Made by a program: the position numbers and the translations under genes. A DNA stretch of 64,000 bases, from positions 33,144-97,143 of the forward strand of contig CAZFJL010000007.1 in the NCBI GenBank assembly GCA_964518905.1, written 5' to 3'. Positions within the stretch are counted from its first letter, which is position 1; each line of letters starts with the position of its first letter. Under the pieces are notes generated by a model, which was not told the DNA's origin, did no database searches, and saw only the letters and a list, made by a program, of their open reading frames with translations. This document shows positions 27,536-36,917 of the stretch, piece after piece. This DNA comes from RDYZ01 sp964518905. GTDB taxonomy: Bacteria; Cyanobacteriota; Cyanobacteriia; Cyanobacteriales; Geitlerinemataceae.

Positions 27536-27889
27536 TATGCGTCTTAATAGGGGAGTGAGAGGAGTAGCAAGGAGGTGGCGACATCCCGGTCGGAAGATGA
27601 GGACGAACAGCACTGCTCATCGATGGAATCGGCGTGATCAGCAGACCTCTCTCCATACGCTTGCCGGTCTCGACGGGCTAGGACGTGGTGCTGTCGTCCC
27701 TCTCTGGGGAGGTGTCGGCAATCAAGTTTCCGAGTCGTCGAGCCGTAAAAGAATGGGTGAGCCCCGGCTTATCCATACTCGGATTGAACTGAGGCCAAAC
27801 TCTGTAGCCGGTTTTACCATTTGACCTTGGGATTGGGAGGATGGCGGCAGAACATCAAGAATTGTGCGAGACAGAGTCCGGATGCAGAG
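27536..27889. other. Gene-free region upstream of ppc
   Basis: About 350 bp with no convincing frame on either strand. It must hold the ppc promoter. A stretch at 27770-27820 looks faintly like a tRNA T-loop on the minus strand, but no cloverleaf can be drawn. Confidence 0.4.
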
Positions 27890-28120
27890 TCAGGGGACGG
27901 TATCGGTTTCCGTCTGGGCTTGAGCCGGGGATTGAGTTGAGGGTTGAACCGAGGGGCGATCGGGTAAATCGAGCATCGGGAGTCGATCGCCACGAAAGAT
28001 ATTTTCACTGGCCTCGCCCAGGGTTTCGACAGTCCGTGCGATCGCTCGCCCGCACCACAAACCCGCAAGCACCGATCCCGTCGAAAGACTGAGTAGTAAA
28101 TTGGTCGGAGTGGAAGACAT
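27890..28120 (-). CDS. Small single-span membrane protein, unknown
   Basis: A 76-residue protein with an N-terminal hydrophobic segment (TNLLLSLSTGSVLAGLWCG), then a compact conserved-looking part (TVETLGEASENIFRGDRLPM) and a Pro/Gln/Thr-rich tail. ATG 28120 starts a frame with good codon use. Small proteins ending their core with a FRGxRLPxL-like segment occur in other cyanobacteria, as far as I recall, with no known function. It lies between ppc and the divergent SGNH gene. Confidence 0.55.
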   Translation of the reverse strand: MSSTPTNLLLSLSTGSVLAGLWCGRAIARTVETLGEASENIFRGDRLPMLDLPDRPSVQPSTQSPAQAQTETDTVP

Positions 28121-28364
28121 CGATCACTGGTAGAAGGTGGAGGGAATTAATCGTTTGGCTAAGGCTTGTTTTGACGGGGATGTTGCAGGCAAAAAAGCAG
28201 ACAACACGAAACTAATATAGCGGTCTGATCGACGATGCCAAAATTATGATTCGTTGCTCAATACGACGTATTGGTTACAAAAACGTACTGAGAAACCTGA
28301 CATGGGGTCGGAATGCAGCTTAGAATTGACGCAACTTTGCAACCTCTAGGCGAAAAGGACGGTA

Positions 28365-31300
28365 TTGGTGGTAGTGAATGTAGAGCGTCTCGTAGTGAAT
28401 CGCGAATCCGACCTCGCTGGCGAGTCGAGCCTCCAGTATTGGGCGGATCGAGCGATCGCCGATGGCAATGTCCGGGCGATCGTGCGCCAGCGTGAGCAGA
28501 CGATTCATGTGTGGTGTGAGGGAACGCCATGTCCCAATGCGGCCCAAATGACATCTGCCTTTTCCCAGACAATTTATCAAGACCACGACCTACCGAACAC
28601 AGTCTCGTCAGTCTCGCGTGTGGTGCTCTACGGGCGCAGCAGCGATCCCCGTTCAGCCGTAGAACGCGAACCCGAACTTGGCCCCTCGCCAGAATGGACG
28701 GTGCGCCTCGAAATTCAGCCCCACCAGATCCGACCGAAAGAGGCATCAAGCCCCCCGCTTCAAACCCAAGATGATTTAGTTCAGGTCATTGAACAAACGC
28801 TTGAGGGGATTGGTCAGAGCGTCGAGAATCTCAAAATTTCGATTCGCGATCTCAATCCCAGCGGTGAACCTCGTGGCGGCGATGCGACGGACAAGCGACT
28901 GTGGATTTTATGTGAGTCGCACTACACGCCCGATCCGGCCAGGTTGGTACGACCGATCGCGATGCGGTTACGAGATCTCAATCTCAAAGGCTTCCGTGAT
29001 GCGGTGCTGGTTGGTCAGGTGAGCGGCGAAACCGAACCGGAATGGGTGCTACGAATTGACCTAACGCCGCCGGAGCAAATTATTCGCCGTTGGGCGCAGT
29101 GGGGAGATGTGGCGGCGATCGCCCATCGCCTAGAACAGCGCCTCACGCCGATTCACCTGCAAGTGTCGGCCATGCTGCGCGATGCGACCCTGCATATCGT
29201 ATGCAGCCCTGAGAGTGAAGCCGCAAACGCATCCCATTTCCCCAGCCGTGACGAGGTTCTGGCGCGAATTGAACCTGTGCTGTCCGATCTGTCGCCGCGC
29301 GGCATTCTCGGCGCGACAGTCTACGGTCTCGATCGCCCCTACGAAGCCGCCTTCCCCGTCCCGAGCGCCCCGCAGTGGGTCACCTGGCTGGATTTACCCG
29401 CGAAGCAATACCCGAGCTTGGAGGTCGCGTCGATCGATATGGCACGGGCGGGCAATTTGGACGCGATCGCCTTTTTGCTCGATCGTCTGCTCAATCCCGA
29501 TTTGCGCGAAAAACTAGCCACGGGCGGGCAGCATGTGGAAATTCGTCGGCAGCATGATCTCCTTCACATCGCCGTTGAAGCACCGATTTCGCCCGATCAA
29601 GATCAAACTTGTAGCATCGTCGCGCGACTCATCGAGCAAATCGAAACCACTGATCTCCTTGGAGTCCGGCTCTACGGACGTCGCAGCGGCCAGCGTCAGC
29701 CAGAGTGGCATCACAGCTTAGAGTTTCGATCGCCCGTTTTCCCGCAGGCGGGGGCGATCCCCCAGGATGTCCACGAACCGTACGATCAACACGATTCGTA
29801 CACCGATTTAACCGAGTCGGACTCGATCGGCGCAACCGAGCACGACCCAACCAGCGCCCCACCAAAATTCTCCACACCGTTTGTTAGCGCTCCACCCGAT
29901 CGCACCCAAGCCTCCCCCCTCAATGGGATTCGCCGCCTGCTTTGCTCGTCTGGCTTGATGACCGATCGTCCCAGTACGCCATCCTTTGAACCCGTTCGAC
30001 GTCCCCGCGCCAGTTTCAATACCGCCTTGGTTTGGGGCGCGATCGGGGTCGTGCTGACGGTTCAAGCCGATTGGGTCACGAGTGAGCTCCTCGAACGTCA
30101 AACGAACCGTGAGGCGCTGATTCGGGGATCAGCCACGGCTCAGGAGAACGAGACGGGCGACATCCGGCGTGATCCCGGCGTTGTTCCGCCGGAAGATCTC
30201 GCGGATCTGGTTGATCCGATCGACCAAGACGCCAATGGGTTCGACGATCGTGACTTCACCGCCCCCCCGATCGCTGATCCGGCAGCGGGCAATCCGGCGA
30301 TCGATCCCCGCACCAGCCAGATCGCCACCGACGTCAAGGCCAGCTTTCCCACGCTCAATAGCGATCAGATGGATCGTCAAATTGCCCTCTATGCTCAGTA
30401 CATCGAAGATTTCGGCGTCCCCGATGTCTTGATCGTTGGCAGCTCGCGGGCGCTACGCGGTATCGATCCCTCGGCGCTCGAAGCGGCCTTGGTCAAGAGT
30501 GGTCATCTAGAATTGCGGGCGTTCAACCTGGGGATCAATGGTGCAACTGCCCAGGTCGTCGAGGTGCTGCTAACCCAGGTGCTCGCCGCCGACCAGTTGC
30601 CCAAGCTGGTGATTTGGGCAGATGGCGCACGCGCGTTTAACAGTGGCCGCGAGGATCGCACGTATAAGGCGATCGCCCAGTCTCCCGGCTATGCCAGCAT
30701 CCGCGACGGGTTTCGCCCGATCGCCAGCGAAGCCCCAGCATTACCGTCGGATCTCGCGCCGTCCTTTTTCGATAGCTTCAGCCAACGCTATCGCGACCTC
30801 GACGAGCAGCTAACGCGCGGATTTTCCGACCATTCCGCGACCTACGCCCAGCGCGAGCAGCTCCGGGAAAATCTACGCGACTTTGCGATCAATCGTCTCC
30901 AGCCCGAGAACAACAGCACCTCCCTCGCCGATGCCTCAGCGCAGAGCAGCCAGGAATTGGGCAATGCGGCGCTGTATCGCAACGGCTTTTTTGCCTTTGC
31001 CGATCGGTTCGCACCGCTGGAATATTACGAGCGCTATACCCGCGTGCCGGGAAGCTACGACTCGGACTATGACGCCTTCCAGCTACGCGGCATTCAGTCA
31101 ATTTCGCTGACCAATGTTGCTGATGTGCTGCGATCGCGCGAGATCGAGCTGGTGTTCATTAACTTGCCCCTAACCAAAACCTATCTCGACGACACGCGCC
31201 GCCGCTACGAAAACAGCTTTAGCGCCTACATGCTGCAAGCGTCGAAAACGCTTGACTTTGCCTTCCGTGATTTTGGGCAACTGTGGCCGGAGCAAAACGA

Positions 31301-31436
31301 ATATTTCTCCGATCCGAGCCACCTAAACCGCTACGGCGCCGAAGCCGTCGCGATTCGCCTCGCCCAAAGCCCGATGATTCCCTGGGAAACGTTAGCCGAT
31401 CGCGCCACCAAAACAGCGGCAACGCCATCGCCCTAA
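28365..31436 (+). CDS. Multi-repeat protein with C-terminal SGNH/DUF1574-like hydrolase domain
   Basis: A 1023-residue modular protein. Four degenerate repeats of about 100 residues fill positions 20-460. Each ends in a strand-turn pattern such as VLYGRSS, VLVGQVSGETEPEWVL, TVYGLDRP and VRLYGRRSGQRQPEWH. A disordered linker and a membrane span near residues 550-570 (TALVWGAIGVVLTVQADWV) follow. The C-terminal domain resembles DUF1574/SGNH hydrolases: VLIVGSSRALRG (block I), FNLGINGATAQ (block II), LVIWADGARAFNSG, and SDPSHLNRYGAEA (Asp/His). It may act on a surface glycan. The start is uncertain: TTG 28365 or GTG 28368, both placed well after AAGGA at 28355-28359. Confidence 0.8.
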   Translation: MVVVNVERLVVNRESDLAGESSLQYWADRAIADGNVRAIVRQREQTIHVWCEGTPCPNAAQMTSAFSQTIYQDHDLPNTVSSVSRVVLYGRSSDPRSAVEREPELGPSPEWTVRLEIQPHQIRPKEASSPPLQTQDDLVQVIEQTLEGIGQSVENLKISIRDLNPSGEPRGGDATDKRLWILCESHYTPDPARLVRPIAMRLRDLNLKGFRDAVLVGQVSGETEPEWVLRIDLTPPEQIIRRWAQWGDVAAIAHRLEQRLTPIHLQVSAMLRDATLHIVCSPESEAANASHFPSRDEVLARIEPVLSDLSPRGILGATVYGLDRPYEAAFPVPSAPQWVTWLDLPAKQYPSLEVASIDMARAGNLDAIAFLLDRLLNPDLREKLATGGQHVEIRRQHDLLHIAVEAPISPDQDQTCSIVARLIEQIETTDLLGVRLYGRRSGQRQPEWHHSLEFRSPVFPQAGAIPQDVHEPYDQHDSYTDLTESDSIGATEHDPTSAPPKFSTPFVSAPPDRTQASPLNGIRRLLCSSGLMTDRPSTPSFEPVRRPRASFNTALVWGAIGVVLTVQADWVTSELLERQTNREALIRGSATAQENETGDIRRDPGVVPPEDLADLVDPIDQDANGFDDRDFTAPPIADPAAGNPAIDPRTSQIATDVKASFPTLNSDQMDRQIALYAQYIEDFGVPDVLIVGSSRALRGIDPSALEAALVKSGHLELRAFNLGINGATAQVVEVLLTQVLAADQLPKLVIWADGARAFNSGREDRTYKAIAQSPGYASIRDGFRPIASEAPALPSDLAPSFFDSFSQRYRDLDEQLTRGFSDHSATYAQREQLRENLRDFAINRLQPENNSTSLADASAQSSQELGNAALYRNGFFAFADRFAPLEYYERYTRVPGSYDSDYDAFQLRGIQSISLTNVADVLRSREIELVFINLPLTKTYLDDTRRRYENSFSAYMLQASKTLDFAFRDFGQLWPEQNEYFSDPSHLNRYGAEAVAIRLAQSPMIPWETLADRATKTAATPSP

Positions 31437-31619
31437 TGCTTGCTTAAACCCTTCGCTTTTCATCTTGCGGCGAGGTGCGACGCTCAGTCGTACCACTGGC
31501 GGTGATAATTCTTTTAGTATGGTTGGACGCGATCGCGCTTGCTGCGATCGTCCTGGTCTGATCATTTTTAAGATCAAGATCGCCTTGAATCGCACTTTCG
31601 ATTTCTTCTTTAGATTTCT

Positions 31620-32645
31620 ATGGCTCCCGCAGTTTCGATCGCACACCTCAAAAAAAGCTACGGCACGATCGAGGCCGTCAAAGATGTTTCGCTGACGATC
31701 GAGTCTGGCGAAATATTTGGCTTGCTGGGCCCTAATGGAGCCGGAAAAACCACGACGATTCGCTGTCTTTGCACTCTGGCGAATCCCGACAGCGGCACGA
31801 TTACCGTTTCGGGGATCGACGCGATCGCCAATCCTCGCGCTGTCCGCAATCGCCTCGGCTACGTCGCCCAGGAGGTCGCCCTCGATAAAATCCTGACCGG
31901 GCGCGAAATGCTCGAACTTCAGGCGGCGCTGTACCATCTGCCGCGTAAGGCGATCCCCGATCGCATTGCGCGGGCGATCGAGCTACTGGGCTTGGAGGAA
32001 TTTATCGATCGCAAGACGGGCGCGTATTCCGGTGGGATGCGTCGCCGTCTCGATTTGGCGTCGGGGTTACTGCATCAGCCGGATGTATTGGTCTTGGATG
32101 AACCGACGGTGGGGCTGGATATTGATAGCCGGTTGGCGGTGTGGAATTTTCTGCGGCAACTGCGCGACGATGGCACGACGATCGTGCTGACGAGTCATTA
32201 CCTGGAAGAGATCGACGCCCTGGCCGATCGCGTGGCAATTATCGATCGCGGCATGATTATCGCGAGCGGCACGCCGAATGAGCTGAAAAATACGATCGGC
32301 GGCGATCGGGTCACGCTCCGGATTCGCGAGTTCACGTCGGATGATGAGGCGAATACGGCGCAAACGGTGCTGTCTGATTTAACGTTTGTCTCCGATATTG
32401 TCGTCAATGCTGCCCAGGGCAATTCGCTAAACCTGGTGGTGTCGGGTCAGGATAATGCGCTGTTGTCGATCCAGGAGGCGTTACGCGATCGGGGTTTACC
32501 GACGTTTAGCATTGCCCAAGCGCGTCCGAGTTTGGATGATGTGTATCTGGCGGCGACGGGTAAGACGTTGATGGATGCGGAGTTGGCGGCGGCGGGGACG
32601 CGGGATCTTAAGAAAGAGAAAAAGCAGGAAATGGCAGGAAAATAG
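31620..32645 (+). CDS. ABC transporter ATP-binding protein (DrrA family)
   Basis: The ATPase subunit of an ABC-2 exporter, 341 residues. Walker A is GPNGAGKTT, the Q-loop lies in YVAQEVALDK, the signature is YSGGMRRRLDLA, Walker B is VLVLDEPTVGLD and the H-loop is TSHYLEE. The C-terminal 100 residues (after ELKNTIGGDRVTLRIREF) match the extra domain of the daunorubicin-resistance DrrA group, ending in the usual SLDDVYLAATGK. The tail is Lys-rich. No permease follows: the next gene is convergent. The ABC-2 permease cut off at position 1 is a possible partner but is about 31 kb away. Confidence 0.92.
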   Translation: MAPAVSIAHLKKSYGTIEAVKDVSLTIESGEIFGLLGPNGAGKTTTIRCLCTLANPDSGTITVSGIDAIANPRAVRNRLGYVAQEVALDKILTGREMLELQAALYHLPRKAIPDRIARAIELLGLEEFIDRKTGAYSGGMRRRLDLASGLLHQPDVLVLDEPTVGLDIDSRLAVWNFLRQLRDDGTTIVLTSHYLEEIDALADRVAIIDRGMIIASGTPNELKNTIGGDRVTLRIREFTSDDEANTAQTVLSDLTFVSDIVVNAAQGNSLNLVVSGQDNALLSIQEALRDRGLPTFSIAQARPSLDDVYLAATGKTLMDAELAAAGTRDLKKEKKQEMAGK

Positions 32646-32717
32646 TGGTTTTCGATAGTGGTTTTCGGCGGTTTTGGTGGCGCTTTGGGATTATGGATAA
32701 CAGGCTTAAAGTGATTT

Positions 32718-32760
32718 ACATTTGGGAATTTCACCCTGGTGAGCTGAAATTCCCAAGTGT
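32718..32760. terminator. Bidirectional terminator between the ABC ATPase and the helicase
   Basis: Arms ACATTTGGGAATTTCA (32718-32733) and TGAAATTCCCAAGTGT (32745-32760) form a 16-bp stem with one wobble and an 11-nt loop. It sits between two convergent stop codons and abuts the helicase stop at 32761. No long T-run follows, so the role is inferred from position and stem strength. Confidence 0.6.
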
Positions 32761-35700
32761 TCACTCTAATTTAGGCTTAATCCATTCGTAGCAAATTAGC
32801 TTAATATCTTGGCGTTGAACCGATTTCAATGTTGCCTCTAATGTATTCTCGCCAGGTTCTAAATGGCTGTAATATTCGTTGCTGACAAATAATTCATCAA
32901 GTTCTTGAATAAATTCATCAATATTTTTACTTTGTGTGTATTGGTTCCAAATTGCTTTAAGTTCACGATCGTAGCTGCGGAGGTTAGTTTCTTTAATCAC
33001 CTTGAGAATTCGATCGCATACTTCTTCCTCAACCGTCGATTCCTCCCATAAACTGGGTTGGGTGAGAGCTTGGTAAATTTGTTGCGGATATTTTGTCAGT
33101 TTACTAGCAATTTTTGCTGTTGATTTACTCTTTTGGAGGGAGTCTAGAATATTACGAATTGCCCCCTCAAAACTCATAAAAACAGACGCATCAAACTGAG
33201 CGGGCGGTAGATCGTCCGGTGCAGGAAAGTCTGATTCTTCACACTGAATCCAGCTATAGATTTTACGAATACTGTGGACTAGGGTATCTGGTGCGGTGGT
33301 GATTGCGCCGTTGAGTCTGGGGTAGCAGTGCCAGAAGTGGCGATCACCTGCCCGAAAAGCAAAGAATATTCCACCCTCTTTAAAATTTGGGTCGGGAATG
33401 TTGAAATTATAGTTACTGTGGATGCCTAGGGGAATTTCTTCAAGTTGGTCTTGAGCAAACTTTTGAAGATACTGAAGTAGTGGAAAACGCATTTCATCTA
33501 GAGAAATCAGTTCAGAAGCCTGTTCTAGTTCTTCTAGAATGGCCTGTTTTTCTGCTTCAGTATCGGCGCGTTTGAGGCGGTAGAGTTCTTCTAGGGAACG
33601 TTCGGAGATCGTCTCGCCTAATACTGAAGCATCTAACCCCACTTCTCGATCAATTGTAGCGATTCTTTCCTGTAATCGTTGGACTAATCCCAGCAGTTTG
33701 TCGAGGCCTTCCTCTGGAAAGCAGTTATAGATATAGAGCACATCAAAGTCAGTACCGATCCGGTCAATTCGTCCAGCTCGTTGGATCATTCGTACGGGGT
33801 TCCAGTGTAGGTCATAGTTCACTAAAACCCCTGCATCTTGGAGGTTTTGACCCTCACTCAATACGTCAGTTGAGATCAAGATATCAATGGGATTTTCAAG
33901 GCAGTAGTCTAGTTCTTCTTGGTCTTGGGTGTTGGATTTTGGGGAAAAGTGCCTCACCTTTTCTTCGCGCTGTTTGCCGGATGAGTCCCCGGTGAGGATG
34001 TCAATGTGGGGAACTTTGCCCTCGCGCTTCATCTGGGTAAGCCATGCTTGATCGTCTCGGAGTGATTCATGAATGTATTTTGCAGTGTCTTTGAAGTAGC
34101 TGAAGACAAGAACTTTTTGACCTTTGAAGTTGAGGAGTAATTGTTTGAAAGCGGCCAGTTTACGATCGCTGTCTCGATCGGCATCTACAGCAACCTGAAT
34201 TGCGTCAAGTCTCTCTAGAACGCTATTGAGGGCGGTTAGATCTGCTTCGATTTGGGATTGGAGTTGTTTTATGTCGTAGTCTTTGGGGTCGATCGCCTCT
34301 AGATTTTCGATAATTTCGATTTCAGCCATCTGCTCATCATCGTTGTCGAGAGCCATAATCAGCTTACGAAAATGCTTGCTATCCAGGAGTTTTTTCTCTT
34401 GGGTTAGGACTTCATAAAACTTAGTCTGAAAGTTGCGTTGATTCTGGAGTGTCTTGGTAAATGCGATGAGGGAACTTTCAAAGCGTTTAAAATACAGCGC
34501 TTTTTGCAAGCATACTAAGGCTTTGTTTCGTTGAACTTCACTGTTATCTTCCTTACCTTTCTTTCGTTTGAAGGCTTTGATGTTGTATGGAGCAAGGTTT
34601 AGGGTATCGACTTGATCGGCGATCGCCTCATACAAGCCTGCATAGGTTGCTTCAAAGTTATAGGTGAAATTTTCAAGCTGACGTTTTGGAAATTGGATCA
34701 GTTGTCCGGCAATATAGATTTCTTCGCCCGCTGCTTGACGTTTGATCACATCTTGGCGGCTTCGACGTACTACGGTTTCCATTAGGAGATCCGTGATTTC
34801 GGTTTTCTCTTCTTTGAGGGCTTTGAAATAGGTGCTTAAGTTCCCGACTCCCCAATCACGATAGGTGACTTCATTGCCTTTTGTGAGTAGTAAAATTTGG
34901 TGATAGAGGTCAAAGACGGTGTTATTAATCGGTGTGGCAGTAAGTAGTAATACTTTGGTGTCTTGTCGTCCTGTTCCTAGAAGTTTTTGGAGATTGCGGT
35001 AGCGGTTGGTCGCACTATTCCGAAAGTTATGAGACTCATCGATTACAATCAGGTCATGATTCCGAAAGCGGCGGATATCTACATTTTGTCGGCTGACTTC
35101 TTCGTGGGATAAAATATCGGCTTTGATACCGAATTCATCAAGTTTTTTGCGCCAGACTAAATCGCGCAGTTGTGCGGGACATAGGACGAGGACTTTGGGA
35201 ATATGGCCGGGTTGTCGTAGTTTGATTAGGTAATGTTCAATGACTCTCAAACCGATGAAGGTTTTGCCTAACCCTACAGCGTCGGCTACCATACACCCGT
35301 TATGGCGTTCGAGGAGTCTGACGGCGCGTTCAAAGCCTTCTTGTTGAAAGCTAGCGAGGGTTAAGCCGGTTTGGAGTTCGCCTTCTAGGAGGGTGTCGTC
35401 TTTGAAGCGTTCGTAGAGGGCTTTGATGAAGATTTGGTAGGGGGTGTAGGCTTTGCTGCCAAATTTTGAGGCGTTGAGGGCGGCGATGAGTTTGGTTTTG
35501 TAGTCGGTGTCAACGCTGGGGTGATTCCAAAATCGTTCAAACCAGTGGTCTCGCAAATCACGGGCGATCGCGCTGATTTTGTTGATGATGTTGAGTTCGG
35601 AGTTACCGACGAGGCCGGAGGGGGTGAAGTTACTGGAACCGACGATGCTGTACTCGTTAAAAATGTAGGCTTTGGCGTGGAGAAATTGGGGTTTCTCGCC

Positions 35701-36063
35701 TAATGCGCCAAAGAGTCTTACTTGAATGTCTGGTCTTTCGAGGTATTCAATGAGGCGGGTAATTTGTTTTTTATAGTCGATGTTGAATTCTTGCTGTTCA
35801 ACTTGGTCTTGGATTTCTCGTTTGAAGTGGCGCACGAGGTCGATGCGATCGGTTTCGGTGGGTTGGATGCTGGGGTCGCGACCAATGAGCAACCGGAGGG
35901 ATTGGAGTTGCTGCATGGAGTCTTCGAGGCGTACCCAGGCTTCAATCCTGAAAAATCCGGTAGCGATATCGAGAACTTTTTGGTTTTCCTGTTCAATGAT
36001 TTTGATCAGGACTTCTTGGAGGGTTCTATTTTGGGTGTTGTCGGTATAGTCTGGAAGTGCCAT
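32761..36063 (-). CDS. PLD-SNF2 helicase, defence-type
   Basis: 1100 residues. An N-terminal phospholipase-D-like half site has HAK (His129-x-Lys131) and GSSN (142-145), the pattern of PLD nucleases. The SNF2/RapA-type helicase core follows: Walker A DAVGLGKT (261-268), DESH (342-345), LLLTATPINNT, then the second lobe with STDVLSEGQNLQDA and MIQRAGRIDRIG. An all-helical C-terminus of about 250 residues ends the protein. Fused PLD-helicases of this build are found beside Eco57I-type methylases in restriction and other defence loci. The gene follows a toxin gene by 19 bp. A 5' fragment of a second copy lies at 36918-37172. Its lower GC sets it apart from flanking core genes. Confidence 0.88.
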   Translation of the reverse strand: MALPDYTDNTQNRTLQEVLIKIIEQENQKVLDIATGFFRIEAWVRLEDSMQQLQSLRLLIGRDPSIQPTETDRIDLVRHFKREIQDQVEQQEFNIDYKKQITRLIEYLERPDIQVRLFGALGEKPQFLHAKAYIFNEYSIVGSSNFTPSGLVGNSELNIINKISAIARDLRDHWFERFWNHPSVDTDYKTKLIAALNASKFGSKAYTPYQIFIKALYERFKDDTLLEGELQTGLTLASFQQEGFERAVRLLERHNGCMVADAVGLGKTFIGLRVIEHYLIKLRQPGHIPKVLVLCPAQLRDLVWRKKLDEFGIKADILSHEEVSRQNVDIRRFRNHDLIVIDESHNFRNSATNRYRNLQKLLGTGRQDTKVLLLTATPINNTVFDLYHQILLLTKGNEVTYRDWGVGNLSTYFKALKEEKTEITDLLMETVVRRSRQDVIKRQAAGEEIYIAGQLIQFPKRQLENFTYNFEATYAGLYEAIADQVDTLNLAPYNIKAFKRKKGKEDNSEVQRNKALVCLQKALYFKRFESSLIAFTKTLQNQRNFQTKFYEVLTQEKKLLDSKHFRKLIMALDNDDEQMAEIEIIENLEAIDPKDYDIKQLQSQIEADLTALNSVLERLDAIQVAVDADRDSDRKLAAFKQLLLNFKGQKVLVFSYFKDTAKYIHESLRDDQAWLTQMKREGKVPHIDILTGDSSGKQREEKVRHFSPKSNTQDQEELDYCLENPIDILISTDVLSEGQNLQDAGVLVNYDLHWNPVRMIQRAGRIDRIGTDFDVLYIYNCFPEEGLDKLLGLVQRLQERIATIDREVGLDASVLGETISERSLEELYRLKRADTEAEKQAILEELEQASELISLDEMRFPLLQYLQKFAQDQLEEIPLGIHSNYNFNIPDPNFKEGGIFFAFRAGDRHFWHCYPRLNGAITTAPDTLVHSIRKIYSWIQCEESDFPAPDDLPPAQFDASVFMSFEGAIRNILDSLQKSKSTAKIASKLTKYPQQIYQALTQPSLWEESTVEEEVCDRILKVIKETNLRSYDRELKAIWNQYTQSKNIDEFIQELDELFVSNEYYSHLEPGENTLEATLKSVQRQDIKLICYEWIKPKLE

Positions 36064-36082
36064 ATTTCTGAATTTCTGATAC

Positions 36083-36571
36083 CTACTTGCTTTTTGCTAG
36101 AATTTCCCGTTCTAAGCTGGGTGAAATATGAAAATGGGCTTGGGTTCGCAGTGTTTGAATAAATTCTGATATTGACTCAAGATCTCCATTTTGAGATGCT
36201 TTGATAGCAATACCAAGAATTCCCGTGATTTTCAGGTTCAAGGTTCTGGCAATTCTTCGACCTTCTTTTTCATCGAGTAAAATTAAATCGGCTTGTTTTT
36301 CAATAGCGAGGGCGATCGCTTCGGATTCTCCTTGATCGAGTTCGCGTCTAAGCAGTTGAACGAAGGCTTTATTTTGGACAGGTTGTACCTTAAGCCATCC
36401 TTTCTCAAGGGCTACTTTGAGGTGATTGGAACCGTTTAAATTTTCATTGACTCTGAGTTCTGCTAAAACGGATTCGGGTACGTAGACCGTTTGAAATTGT
36501 TTTTCTAGCAGGGATAGATGATCAATGATTGCCAGATTAAGTAATGGTGAGGTGTTACTAACTGTGAGCAT
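36083..36571 (-). CDS. Toxin-like PIN-fold protein (DUF3368)
   Basis: 162 residues of the DUF3368 family, relatives of VapC PIN-domain RNases. The N-terminus VSNTSPLLNLAII, the central GESEAIALAIEKQADLILLD and TGILGIAIKA are typical family blocks. The first acidic residue of the PIN site is Asn here (SNTSP), a substitution common in this family, so activity is uncertain. It overlaps the antitoxin gene by 14 bp, a sign of translational coupling. It is placed directly before the helicase and may share its transcript. Confidence 0.85.
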   Translation of the reverse strand: MLTVSNTSPLLNLAIIDHLSLLEKQFQTVYVPESVLAELRVNENLNGSNHLKVALEKGWLKVQPVQNKAFVQLLRRELDQGESEAIALAIEKQADLILLDEKEGRRIARTLNLKITGILGIAIKASQNGDLESISEFIQTLRTQAHFHISPSLEREILAKSK

Positions 36572-36803
36572 AGTCTAGGTCTTCAGTTAGTTCGGTTTCG
36601 GTGTAGTGACGGGGAATGTCTCGTTCTCCGAGTAAAGCGGCAAAATCGCGGTGTTCTATCTGGGCGAGTTCTCTGGCTTTCCCAAAAGATAGGAGTTCCT
36701 GTTGGTACAAGCTAATGGCTAATTCTTTTAGAAGTTCGGCTTCAATTCGCTTTTCTGGTAATCGGATGGATTGAATAATTGATTCGGGAATTGAGATTTG
36801 CAT
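36558..36803 (-). CDS. UPF0175 family antitoxin-like protein
   Basis: 81 residues. The pattern ELLKELAISLYQQELLSFGK, then DFAALLGERDIPRHY and TELTEDLDYA, is that of UPF0175 proteins. Their helix-turn-helix-like core is usually paired with DUF3368 toxins in cyanobacteria. As the first gene of the pair it probably binds the toxin and its own promoter. The promoter would lie in the 110 bp that separate it from the helicase 5' fragment. Confidence 0.85.
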   Translation of the reverse strand: MQISIPESIIQSIRLPEKRIEAELLKELAISLYQQELLSFGKARELAQIEHRDFAALLGERDIPRHYTETELTEDLDYAHS

Positions 36804-36917
36804 TTTTATTGTCCTTGAATAGTCCTAGATTTTACTGGAGCAGTATCATCTACATGTTGCAGCTTATAAAGCCAAAAATTAATATTTTCATTTGGGTTTC
36901 TTGTTTCTGATCCTTGA

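Noticed and set aside
27760..27825. tRNA-like stretch on the minus strand with a TTCAATC loop
   Set aside because: The stem around the loop does not pair, and no acceptor or anticodon arm can be drawn.
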